Shown: positions 34,877 to 42,578 of the stretch, one piece after another | Position numbering within the stretch: position 1 is the stretch's first letter | How the letters are laid out: every line of letters starts with the position of its first letter | Assembly: GCA_023411795.1 (NCBI GenBank) | Contig: JAEYOK010000008.1 | Coordinates: 13,350 to 77,349, forward strand | DNA: 64,000 nucleotides | Reading direction: 5' to 3' | From: Bacillota bacterium | GTDB lineage: Bacteria; Bacillota; Clostridia; DSM-8532 | Translations under genes and position numbers: made by a program | The notes under the pieces: generated by a model | What the model saw: the letters and a program-made list of their open reading frames with translations, nothing else | The model's database searches: none | What the model was told of the DNA's origin: nothing

Positions 34877-35503
34877 TCAAGTCTTAGATATTATTATTTT
34901 TTGTACAATATCTGCAACATCTTCACACTTATCCAGCGCATTTTCCAACTGATCATAAAGAAGCTTCCATATAATAATTCTCTTCGGATCGGTTTCAAAC
35001 TCAAAAAGATTTCTCATTGCATTTTGGTATGTCTTATCTCCAACCTCTTCAATATTATTAATTTCAATTATCAAGTCATTTATCTTTTTAAAGTCTTTCT
35101 TGAAGTTCTTTAGGACTTTAAATAACTCAACCAGCTTTTCACAGGCTTCGGCTACAAGGGACATAAGATTTCTGGCAGCTTCATTAACTTCCTTAACGCA
35201 CATCATATAAGTGTGGTTGCCAATAGAATCTATACTATCAGTAATATTCTCGATCTCTTTTATAATCTCAACTATATCAGATCTATCAATAGGGGTGATG
35301 AATGCCTCCTCAACGAGCTTTAGACAACGGTGAACATGAATATCGGCCTCATGCTCTATTGATTTAAGATTCTGCAGTTCATTGTAATCGACAACGCCGT
35401 CCTCGAATGATTTATTTAGAGAAACAGAAGCTCTTTGGGTAAATGAAGCGGAGACCTCAAACAGTTCAAAACAATCAACATCTTTTCCGGAAAATAAGCC
35501 CAT
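34877..35503 (-). CDS. DUF47 (PhoU-like) phosphate transport accessory protein
   Basis: 208-residue all-helical protein of the DUF47/PhoU-like family, a partner and probable regulator of Pit phosphate carriers. Visible are NLKSIEHEADIHVHRCLK (the E-x3-D metal-type motif), DRSDIVEIIKEIENITDSID and the symmetrical repeat IEINNIEEVGDKTYQNAM plus WKLLYDQLENALDKCEDVADIV. AGGAGG precedes ATG 35503. It starts 16 bp after pit and shares its promoter and terminator. Confidence 0.92.
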   Translation of the reverse strand: MGLFSGKDVDCFELFEVSASFTQRASVSLNKSFEDGVVDYNELQNLKSIEHEADIHVHRCLKLVEEAFITPIDRSDIVEIIKEIENITDSIDSIGNHTYMMCVKEVNEAARNLMSLVAEACEKLVELFKVLKNFKKDFKKINDLIIEINNIEEVGDKTYQNAMRNLFEFETDPKRIIIWKLLYDQLENALDKCEDVADIVQKIIISKT

Positions 35504-35519
35504 ATTTTTATTCCTCCTA

Positions 35520-36515
35520 TCAGAATATTAAAGTGAATATTTCAGCCATTACATAACCTAGTATCAAACAAGCCGGAAATGTTAACCCCCAAGCCAACAG
35601 CATTTCTTTCACAACATTCCAGTTTACATTTGAGAGTCTTCTTGCTGCTCCTGCACCCATAATCGCAGTTCCTTTTGCATTGGTTGTGCTTAACGGGATA
35701 CCTAAAGCTGTTGCCCCGAGCATACAAGCTGAAGCTCCTATTTCTGCAGAAAAGCCTTGATACTTTTCCAGCTTAACCATGTCCATTCCCATAGTTTTTA
35801 TTATCTTGTACCCCCCTATAGAGGTACCGATAGCCATCAGAGCCGAACACAGCAGCATAACCCAAATTGGTATATACAGACTCTCACTGGGTGGATAAAC
35901 TCCTCCTACCACAAGAGCCAGTGCAAATACACCCATAAATTTCTGCCCATCCTGTGCACCATGGCTAAATGCCATTAGTGATGCAGAAATAATTTGTCCA
36001 AATGAAAAGAAGTTGTTTGCCTTATGTCGGTTTACTCCTTTGAATAAAAAAGTGACACCTTTGGTTACTATAAGACCTGATAAAAAGCCCAGTATCGTTG
36101 CGACAGCAAGACCAATAAGAACCTTTTTAAACTCATTCCATTTAAAGGCTTCTATGCCCTTTAAAGACATTCCTGCGCCCATTAACCCGGCAATAAGGGC
36201 ATGACTCTCGCTGGTAGGAATTCCGTATCTCCATGCAGAAAGTGCCCAGATGACAATGGATAACTGCGCTGCTGCTAATGTGATAAGTGCGTCCTGTCCT
36301 GTCCCTATATCAACGATTTTGGCTGTGGTATTAGCAACGGCTGTCCCCATAAGGAACACACCGGCTAAGTTGAACACTGTTGCCAGCAGAACTGCCGCCT
36401 TAGGACTTAAAACTCGAGTTGAAACAACTGTTGCAATAGCATTCGGGGCATCAGTCCATCCGTTAACAAAGACCGAAGCACATACCAACAGCATAACAAT
36501 GGCTAAAGCAAACAT
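35520..36515 (-). CDS. pit: PiT family inorganic phosphate transporter
   Basis: Cation-coupled phosphate symporter of the membrane, 331 residues, about ten hydrophobic helices. PiT signature repeats: VNGWTDAPNAIATVVSTRV near the N-terminus and GIPLSTTNAKGTAIMGAGAA near the C-terminus, plus AFSHGAQDGQKFMGV in the middle. GGGGAAG lies before ATG 36515. First gene of a two-gene operon with the DUF47 gene. Upstream is an array of PhoP-box-like repeats next to its TATAAT box, so phosphate-starvation control is likely. Confidence 0.94.
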   Translation of the reverse strand: MFALAIVMLLVCASVFVNGWTDAPNAIATVVSTRVLSPKAAVLLATVFNLAGVFLMGTAVANTTAKIVDIGTGQDALITLAAAQLSIVIWALSAWRYGIPTSESHALIAGLMGAGMSLKGIEAFKWNEFKKVLIGLAVATILGFLSGLIVTKGVTFLFKGVNRHKANNFFSFGQIISASLMAFSHGAQDGQKFMGVFALALVVGGVYPPSESLYIPIWVMLLCSALMAIGTSIGGYKIIKTMGMDMVKLEKYQGFSAEIGASACMLGATALGIPLSTTNAKGTAIMGAGAARRLSNVNWNVVKEMLLAWGLTFPACLILGYVMAEIFTLIF

Positions 36516-36540
36516 AGACTTCCCCTTTCTTTATTAAAAT

Positions 36541-36580
36541 GGTTTGTTATTAACCTGATATAGTATTCCCTTAACAAACC
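36541..36580. repeat. inverted repeat in the pit 5' UTR
   Basis: GGTTTGTTA (36541-36549) and TAACAAACC (36572-36580), 9-bp arms with a 22-nt loop, between the pit promoter and its ribosome binding site. Confidence 0.5.
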
Positions 36581-36586
36581 CATAAC

Positions 36587-36657
36587 ATTATACCAAAGGG
36601 ATATCGACAATAAAAGCGAAAATAACTTTAGTTAACCTGAGTTAACCCAAATTTAAC
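36587..36657 (-). promoter_or_regulatory. pit promoter with five PhoP-box-like direct repeats
   Basis: On the minus strand TATAAT (36587-36592) is preceded by TTAAAT, TTAACT, TTAACT, TTATTT and TTTTAT, starting at 36656, 36645, 36635, 36625 and 36615, so spaced 11, 10, 10 and 10 bp. This is the helix-phased TT(A/C/T)A(C/A)A arrangement bound by PhoP in Bacillus. The last repeat occupies the -35 position 17 bp before the -10, as expected for an activated promoter with a poor -35. Confidence 0.65.
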
Positions 36658-36671
36658 AAAGTGTTTTAATC

Positions 36672-37445
36672 TTATCTCTTCTTAAAAATGCCATAACAAG
36701 AAAATGTCATAATTATGATTGCTAATAGCTGATAAATATCTACACCGGTATTGAAAAGCAGCCAGGAACAAATAACAGGATATATGATATAGAGCCCTAA
36801 TCTTATTGATGAAACCACGGGCATATCTCCATACCTGTATGACGCTTGTTCCGAAATAGCTCCCGATATCGCTGCAATAGGATATAAAAAAAGAAAATAT
36901 AAAGGCACTCTACTCAATCCCCCGGTAAAAAAGTACCGCATTAAAAGATTGAAGAAAACTATAGATATTCCTCCCATTGTACCAGCATATGCAGCAAATA
37001 AGGAAGCTCTTATTTTATCACCCAAAGCCTTAGAAGATGCGGGTATCAAAACAGCAAAAGGTGCTATAAATAGGATTATCAGAAATACTCCGTTATAATC
37101 CAGGGAGGAGACAGTTTTAGATAAAAGACCTATAACCAGAGTGCATGCGACAATTAACGCGGAATAAAATAAATCAGATCTATATATTTTTTCTTTGAGG
37201 AAAAAATATGACATGATTATAATAACCACAATTCCCCAGCCCGACATTGCCGTAATTATATGGGGTGGTAAAGTTTTTGATGCAATGCTTATGGGTACGG
37301 CAGATATAATATAGGAAATTAATACTCCCAGAACCCATAGGAACAATAGTTTAATATATTTTTGATCTTTTTCTTTCCTATAGTTAATCCACAGTAGGCC
37401 TTTCTTTTGAAAGACCGAGCCGATTGAGGCAAGGGTAGCTCCCAA
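36672..37445 (-). CDS. DMT/EamA-type multi-helix membrane protein
   Basis: 257 residues (or 264), nine to ten hydrophobic helices. The N-terminal GATLASIGSVFQKKG and the paired-helix pattern with FFLKEKI suggest a drug/metabolite-transporter or NIPA-like permease; the substrate is unknown. The listed start is a TTG without a binding site. The frame continues upstream as INIAFALLGATLAS to a stop, with GAGGGG five bases before an ATT codon at 37466, so the real start may be ATT. 20-40 bp after the acyl-CoA synthetase gene on the same strand. Confidence 0.75.
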   Translation of the reverse strand: MGATLASIGSVFQKKGLLWINYRKEKDQKYIKLLFLWVLGVLISYIISAVPISIASKTLPPHIITAMSGWGIVVIIIMSYFFLKEKIYRSDLFYSALIVACTLVIGLLSKTVSSLDYNGVFLIILFIAPFAVLIPASSKALGDKIRASLFAAYAGTMGGISIVFFNLLMRYFFTGGLSRVPLYFLFLYPIAAISGAISEQASYRYGDMPVVSSIRLGLYIIYPVICSWLLFNTGVDIYQLLAIIIMTFSCYGIFKKR

Positions 37446-37486
37446 AAGAGCAAATGCAATATTAATAAAATCCCCTCATTATAGCA

Positions 37487-39199
37487 TTAATTTTTCAATT
37501 CTTCGTGACGCTTTATCTTCTTAGTTGTTGTCTTAATAAACTCCTCTTCCCGTATTGTAATATCCTTTATATATTTATAGCTAACCATACTCTTGTTGAT
37601 GGTTCTGACCTCTTTTTCAATTATCTCCTGAACTGTTGACCCTGGTGCTATATTGTTTTTAATATCCTCATCTATTTTCTCCAGTTCGGGAACTATCTTG
37701 GCGCAGATTATCGTTTCTCCGTCAGTCTGTCCCTTTCCGAATACAAGAGATTCTTTTATGTATTTGCTTCTGTTTAAAAGTGTTTCCAACTCCTCAGGGA
37801 AAACATTCTTGCCATTTCCTGTAATAATAACATTCTTTTTACGACCCGTAATATGAACAAATCCATCTTCATCAATATATCCGCTGTCACCGGTATAAAA
37901 CCAACCGTCCCTTAATACCTCAGCGGTGGCTTCAGGGTCTTTATAATAGCCCAACATAATACTCGAGCCCTTACATTTTATTTCCCCTATGCCATCTTCA
38001 TCAGGGTTGTCAATAACTACCTCTAAATTAGGCAGAGGTAATCCGGCTGCTTCGTCTTTATAATAGTTATTTCTGTTAAGGGCTACTATCGGAGCACATT
38101 CAGTAAGACCATAGCCCTGCACTAATTTAATACCCAATTCTCTAAAACCCTTTGCAATTTGGGGATCAATACCGGCAGCACCGCTTATAAATATTCTTAT
38201 ATGTCCTCCGAGGGCTTCATGTATCTGACTGAATAATTTTCTTCGGATATCAATTTTGATTTTTCTTAGAAAATTACTTAGACCAAGGGCAAATTTAATC
38301 TTTTTCTCTCCTTTTGATTTTATGGCCTGGTTCATAATCTGTCTGTACATGGATTCAAAGACAAGTGGAACACCCAACATCATGGTACACTTGGATTCCT
38401 TAAGGTTTTTTGTTATATGTCTAAGCCCTTCGCAATAAGCTATCGTACAGCCACGGTATAGCTGGCACAAAAAGCCGCATGTACATTCATAGGTATGATG
38501 TATTGGTAGAATTGACAGAAAAGTATCGTTTTGGTCTATATAGAGCATTGAGCACATATTCATAAGATTTTCTACGATATTTTTATGGGAAAGCATTACT
38601 GCTTTAGCCGTATCCGTTGTTCCAGAAGTAAAAAGAAGCATATTCATTGCATCTTTATCAATAGAGGCGTCTATGAATTCTTTGTTTCCACCGTCTAATA
38701 ATTCATGGCCTTTTTTCAATAGAAGATTAAATGATAAAATATTGCCTTCATCCTGCTCTGCTTCCATACTGATAAAATATTTTAAAGTGGAGGATTCTTT
38801 TGCCAATATTTCAATTTTGTCTTTTACATTTCCGGAATAAATTATAGCATCGGATTCTGATCGGTCAATCAATAATCTAATCTCATTTGCAGGTAGTTCT
38901 TTATCCAGAGGAACAATAACGCCCGTTCCGTTGACGACTGACAAATATGATATTGACCATTCATAACGGTTTTCACCTATTAATGCTATTTTCCCGCCCT
39001 TGAGCCCTAAGCTTAACAAGGCAGTTCCAAAAGCCTCAACATCTTTTTTATATTGCTTATATGTTATAGGGACATAATCTGCTTGATTTCTTGGTTTAGA
39101 TAGGAAAGCGGCTTTATCACCGTATAGTTCAACACTGGAGTTTAGCATGTCTTTGAGGTCTTTGATTGGTCTGACTTCATATAATTTCCCGTTCTTCAT
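37487..39199 (-). CDS. AMP-forming acyl-CoA synthetase / long-chain fatty acid ligase family
   Basis: 570-residue adenylate-forming enzyme that activates a carboxylic acid as acyl-AMP, then the CoA thioester. Motif A3 is LLFTSGTTDTAKAVMLSHKN (about 190-210). The A5 motif is GYGLTECAP, A7 YTGDSGYIDEDGFVHI, A8 GRKKNVIITGNGKNVFPEE, and the A10 lysine lies in TKKIKRH. The DTAK variant of motif A3 (usually TGxPK) is slightly unusual. Substrate chain length is not evident. GGAGGT precedes ATG 39199. Divergent from the diguanylate cyclase gene, with a Fur-like sequence over its -10. Confidence 0.9.
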   Translation of the reverse strand: MKNGKLYEVRPIKDLKDMLNSSVELYGDKAAFLSKPRNQADYVPITYKQYKKDVEAFGTALLSLGLKGGKIALIGENRYEWSISYLSVVNGTGVIVPLDKELPANEIRLLIDRSESDAIIYSGNVKDKIEILAKESSTLKYFISMEAEQDEGNILSFNLLLKKGHELLDGGNKEFIDASIDKDAMNMLLFTSGTTDTAKAVMLSHKNIVENLMNMCSMLYIDQNDTFLSILPIHHTYECTCGFLCQLYRGCTIAYCEGLRHITKNLKESKCTMMLGVPLVFESMYRQIMNQAIKSKGEKKIKFALGLSNFLRKIKIDIRRKLFSQIHEALGGHIRIFISGAAGIDPQIAKGFRELGIKLVQGYGLTECAPIVALNRNNYYKDEAAGLPLPNLEVVIDNPDEDGIGEIKCKGSSIMLGYYKDPEATAEVLRDGWFYTGDSGYIDEDGFVHITGRKKNVIITGNGKNVFPEELETLLNRSKYIKESLVFGKGQTDGETIICAKIVPELEKIDEDIKNNIAPGSTVQEIIEKEVRTINKSMVSYKYIKDITIREEEFIKTTTKKIKRHEELKN

Positions 39200-39225
39200 T
39201 CACTAATACCTCCAAATATTTAGGT

Positions 39226-39239
39226 TGATTATCATTATA
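39226..39239 (-). promoter_or_regulatory. Fur-box-like sequence over the acyl-CoA synthetase -10
   Basis: On the minus strand ATAATGATAATCA matches 13 contiguous positions of the 19-bp Fur consensus and includes the TATAAT -10 (39234-39239). It also lies within GTTGAT...ATCAAC arms. The remaining Fur half matches poorly. Confidence 0.35.
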
Positions 39240-39362
39240 TATCAACAATAAACATTTTAAAATAAAAAATTCAGGCCAGAATATATGGATATGTGCAATA
39301 TATAGTCTATAAGCAACTTGATCCCATTATTTAGTTTTGCAAAAAACTAGACTTATTATTAA

Positions 39363-39391
39363 TTGATTTATTAAAATAATAATGCTATGCT
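39363..39391 (+). promoter_or_regulatory. possible promoter of the diguanylate cyclase gene
   Basis: TTGATT (39363-39368), 17-bp spacer ending TGC (extended -10), TATGCT (39386-39391). Confidence 0.4.
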
Positions 39392-39448
39392 TAAAATGCA
39401 AAAATAACTTACAAAGACTCGAAATATTGGGCTAAAGGGAGAAGTCTC

Positions 39449-41122
39449 TTGAAAAGCGAAAAAATTTTGGGTATTGTTCTTATTTATATAATAATTCCTG
39501 CTTTAGCAATAATACTACTGTCATCATTGGCTATAAATCCCTCTATTGAGGATGAGAGAATCCTCGATTTGAGTAAAGGGTGGGAATATCATAACCCCGT
39601 TACTAAAGAAAATGGCGAGGTTGATTTGCCAGCGATTATTAAAGGCATACCTAAAAACACACCCCTCCAACTAACCAATGCTATTCCCGCTTCAGATATA
39701 AATAATCCAACTCTATTTTTTATAACACAGCAGCAAAAAGTAAAGATTTTTTTGGACGATCAACTTATATATGATTTCGGCTCATCTCCAAAGCAATTCG
39801 GATGGTCCCCGGGCAATAGTATACACTTTGTTTCACTACAGGGAAGTCATGAAAACAGTATAATCACAATTCAAATGTCTTCATGTCATAGAGTTTATTC
39901 CGGCATTGTCAGCAATTTTGTAATTGGTAACAGGGAAGCTCTATTGCTGGACTTTATAAAAAATGAAATCTTTCCGCTTATTGTTTCTTTATTAATGCTC
40001 TTTTTGGGGATAATACTGTTCTTCCTTTTCTCAATGATGAGCTTTTCCCGTATTAAGGATTCAAGCACTTTCTATCTTGCTCTCTTTTCTATACTAGGAG
40101 GCTTATGGTTAACATCTGAGAGAATGATTCTATTGGTATTTCTCAACGATCCGGTATTCGTCCACAATCTTGCATACATGTCACTGTATATGCTACCAAT
40201 ACCTTTCTTACTCTATATTAAGTCTATCTATCATCTTAAAAGAGATAGGGTACCGGTGTTATTGTCATGGACTTTTTTAGGGTTTGTTACTATAACCACC
40301 ATTCTTCAGATTTTGAACATAGTTGATTTTATAACAGTTTTGCCCGTCTTCCATGCCCTTACCTTAGCATCAGCATTATATGTGTGTACAATTTCCATTA
40401 AAAAGATAAAAGAAGAGAAAAAGTCTCTTACCCTCTTTAACTTCAGCTGTCTTACTATGGCTTTCTTATACCTGTTGGACCTTCTTTCGTTTTATGTCTC
40501 CTATATCCACAAAATCAACCATATAAGTTGTTTTCAGATTGGCATGCTGCTCTTTGTTGTAATTAATATAGGGAGCTTAGGCGAGAATCTTTTTTATATA
40601 AGAGATATGAGTATAAAAAACAGATTGCTTCTATCACTTGCATACACTGACACACTCACACACTTAAAGAACCGTACTTCCTTTGATGAGATGATGAATG
40701 CATTAAATTCCAGTCTGGAAGCAGGCCTATCTCTACATCTAATTATTTTGGATATAAATAATCTTAAAACCATCAATGACACCTACGGGCATAAACAGGG
40801 TGATAATATGCTGGTAGATAGCGCAAAAATTCTGAAGGTTACCATAGGGCAGTTGGGTGAGGTATATAGAATAGGCGGTGACGAATTTGCCTGCATCATA
40901 AGAAATTCAGAAGAGTATGTTATCAATGATTACATATCCCAATTATTTGAGCAAATTGACCGTTATAATGAGAAAGCAGAGAATTATAACATAAGTATAG
41001 CCTATGGTATGGCTTCTTATAATGCTGAGCTGGATAACAATATCCACAGTCTTTTTGTACGCGCTGATAAGGCTATGTATAATAATAAAGCAAACCAGAG
41101 AATTATTAAGGTAATCGGATAA
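39449..41122 (+). CDS. membrane diguanylate cyclase, extracellular sensor plus 7TM plus GGDEF
   Basis: 557 residues. An N-terminal membrane anchor (7-28), an extracytoplasmic beta-rich region (about 35-170, with VKIFLDDQLIYDFG), seven helices (about 175-385, 7TMR-DISM-like) and a C-terminal GGDEF domain (about 395-555) with LAYTDTLTHLKNR and the intact active site YRIGGDEFACII. The RxxD product-inhibition site five residues before GGDEF is absent. No EAL domain. It should make cyclic di-GMP in response to an external signal. Start is TTG 39449 with AAAGGGAG upstream. The hydrogenase-like gene starts 47 bp downstream. Confidence 0.92.
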   Translation: MKSEKILGIVLIYIIIPALAIILLSSLAINPSIEDERILDLSKGWEYHNPVTKENGEVDLPAIIKGIPKNTPLQLTNAIPASDINNPTLFFITQQQKVKIFLDDQLIYDFGSSPKQFGWSPGNSIHFVSLQGSHENSIITIQMSSCHRVYSGIVSNFVIGNREALLLDFIKNEIFPLIVSLLMLFLGIILFFLFSMMSFSRIKDSSTFYLALFSILGGLWLTSERMILLVFLNDPVFVHNLAYMSLYMLPIPFLLYIKSIYHLKRDRVPVLLSWTFLGFVTITTILQILNIVDFITVLPVFHALTLASALYVCTISIKKIKEEKKSLTLFNFSCLTMAFLYLLDLLSFYVSYIHKINHISCFQIGMLLFVVINIGSLGENLFYIRDMSIKNRLLLSLAYTDTLTHLKNRTSFDEMMNALNSSLEAGLSLHLIILDINNLKTINDTYGHKQGDNMLVDSAKILKVTIGQLGEVYRIGGDEFACIIRNSEEYVINDYISQLFEQIDRYNEKAENYNISIAYGMASYNAELDNNIHSLFVRADKAMYNNKANQRIIKVIG

Positions 41123-41169
41123 AATAAGTTTGAGTATTTTGGACTATGTTTATGTTAGGAGGATACCAC

Positions 41170-42429
41170 TTGGAAACATTCAAAGCACTATATGATAGAT
41201 TAGTAAAGGCTTCTCTCAGTAATACGCTTGATGCGGAAATCGAAAGCGTAAGATCTAATAATGAATATAGCGAAGAATCCTTAGACCAGCTTCTTCATCC
41301 GGAAAATCAGCCATTATTTATCAAGTCCGACTCGTGCAAAAACTGTTCAAACGAAAACAGCCCGGCTTGTGAAGTAGCATGCTTGTTCTCTGCAATAAAG
41401 AGGGACGATACCGGGAAGGTAGTTGTTGACCAAAACGACTGCCTGGGTTGCGGCCGTTGCATGGAAATATGTGAAAACAAAGGTCTTATTGAAAGAAAGG
41501 ATCTCATCCCTATTCTAGATATACTGAATTCTAAATCGGTTCCTGTATATGCCATGATTGCCCCTGCGTTTAACGGGCAATTCACCTTGGATGTAACTGC
41601 CGGAAAGCTGCGATCTGCTTTTAAATGTCTTGGCTTCTACGGTATGCTTGAAGTTGCTATGTTCGCAGATTTGTTAACTTTAAAAGAAGCTCTCGAATTT
41701 GACCGCACAGTACATGAGGATAGTGATTTTATGCTTACAAGCTGCTGTTGCCCAATATGGGTTGCAATGATTAAGAAAATATATCATGAGCTAATCCCCC
41801 ATATGCCGCCATCTGTTTCCCCTATGGTAGCATGCGGAAGAGCTATAAAAAAGATGCATCCCGATGCAGTTACTGTCTTTATCGGTCCTTGTATAGCTAA
41901 AAAAGCCGAAGCAAAAGAACAGGATATAAAAGATGCCGTTGATTATGTCTTGACCTTTCAAGAAGTAAAGGAGCTTTTTGACTTGGCTGAAATTGACTTC
42001 TCCCAACTGCCTGAAGATTTAAGGGATCATTCTTCAATGGCCGGGCGACTCTACGCCAGAACCGGAGGAGTCAGTGAAGCCGTCCAACGTACTCTGAACC
42101 GTTTGAATCCCGACAGAAAGATTAAACTGAAGGCAACTCAGGCAAATGGAGCTATAGAATGTAAGCAGCTTCTCAAAGAGATTACAGAGGGTAATATTAA
42201 GGCGAATTTTATGGAGGGAATGGGTTGCGTAGGAGGCTGTGTAGGCGGGCCTAAGGCTATCATACCCTATAAGGAAGGTACTGAGCATGTCAATGACTAT
42301 GCTAATTTGGCTGCATACAAATCGCCCATTGATAATCCCCATGTTATTGAACTACTAAATCAGCTTGGTTTTGCTACAATAGAAGATTTTCTCGAAAAAG
42401 ATAATATGTTTATAAGAAAATTTATATAA
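41170..42429 (+). CDS. [FeFe]-hydrogenase-like protein with variant H-cluster motifs
   Basis: 419 residues. N-terminal double [4Fe-4S] ferredoxin domain (CKNCSNENSPACEVAC and CLGCGRCMEIC), then an iron-only hydrogenase large-domain fold. H-cluster motifs are present but non-standard: TSCCCPIW (for TSCCPGW), GPCIAKKAEA (for MPCxxKxxE) and EGMGCVGGCVGG (for E-x-MACxGGCxGGGG). This pattern resembles the uncharacterised Group B hydrogenases of anaerobes. All four H-cluster cysteines seem kept. TTG 41170 is chosen since AGGAGG lies seven bases upstream; an ATG at 41146 precedes the site. Downstream of the diguanylate cyclase; no HydEFG in the window. Confidence 0.88.
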   Translation: METFKALYDRLVKASLSNTLDAEIESVRSNNEYSEESLDQLLHPENQPLFIKSDSCKNCSNENSPACEVACLFSAIKRDDTGKVVVDQNDCLGCGRCMEICENKGLIERKDLIPILDILNSKSVPVYAMIAPAFNGQFTLDVTAGKLRSAFKCLGFYGMLEVAMFADLLTLKEALEFDRTVHEDSDFMLTSCCCPIWVAMIKKIYHELIPHMPPSVSPMVACGRAIKKMHPDAVTVFIGPCIAKKAEAKEQDIKDAVDYVLTFQEVKELFDLAEIDFSQLPEDLRDHSSMAGRLYARTGGVSEAVQRTLNRLNPDRKIKLKATQANGAIECKQLLKEITEGNIKANFMEGMGCVGGCVGGPKAIIPYKEGTEHVNDYANLAAYKSPIDNPHVIELLNQLGFATIEDFLEKDNMFIRKFI

Positions 42430-42578
42430 ACCAGTCGAAAAAAACATATGCAAAAATCTATTCCAGCCCACCCAAACCTCATTTCCCAATCATATGCGAT
42501 GCTATTTTACTATTTTTTGATTCGCAAAATAGCTTGTACGCATAATATGTAACAGGAATATATTGAGGAAGTTACTCT

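Noticed and set aside
41146..41169. Upstream ATG start of the hydrogenase-like gene
   Set aside because: The AGGAGG lies inside this stretch and points to TTG 41170.
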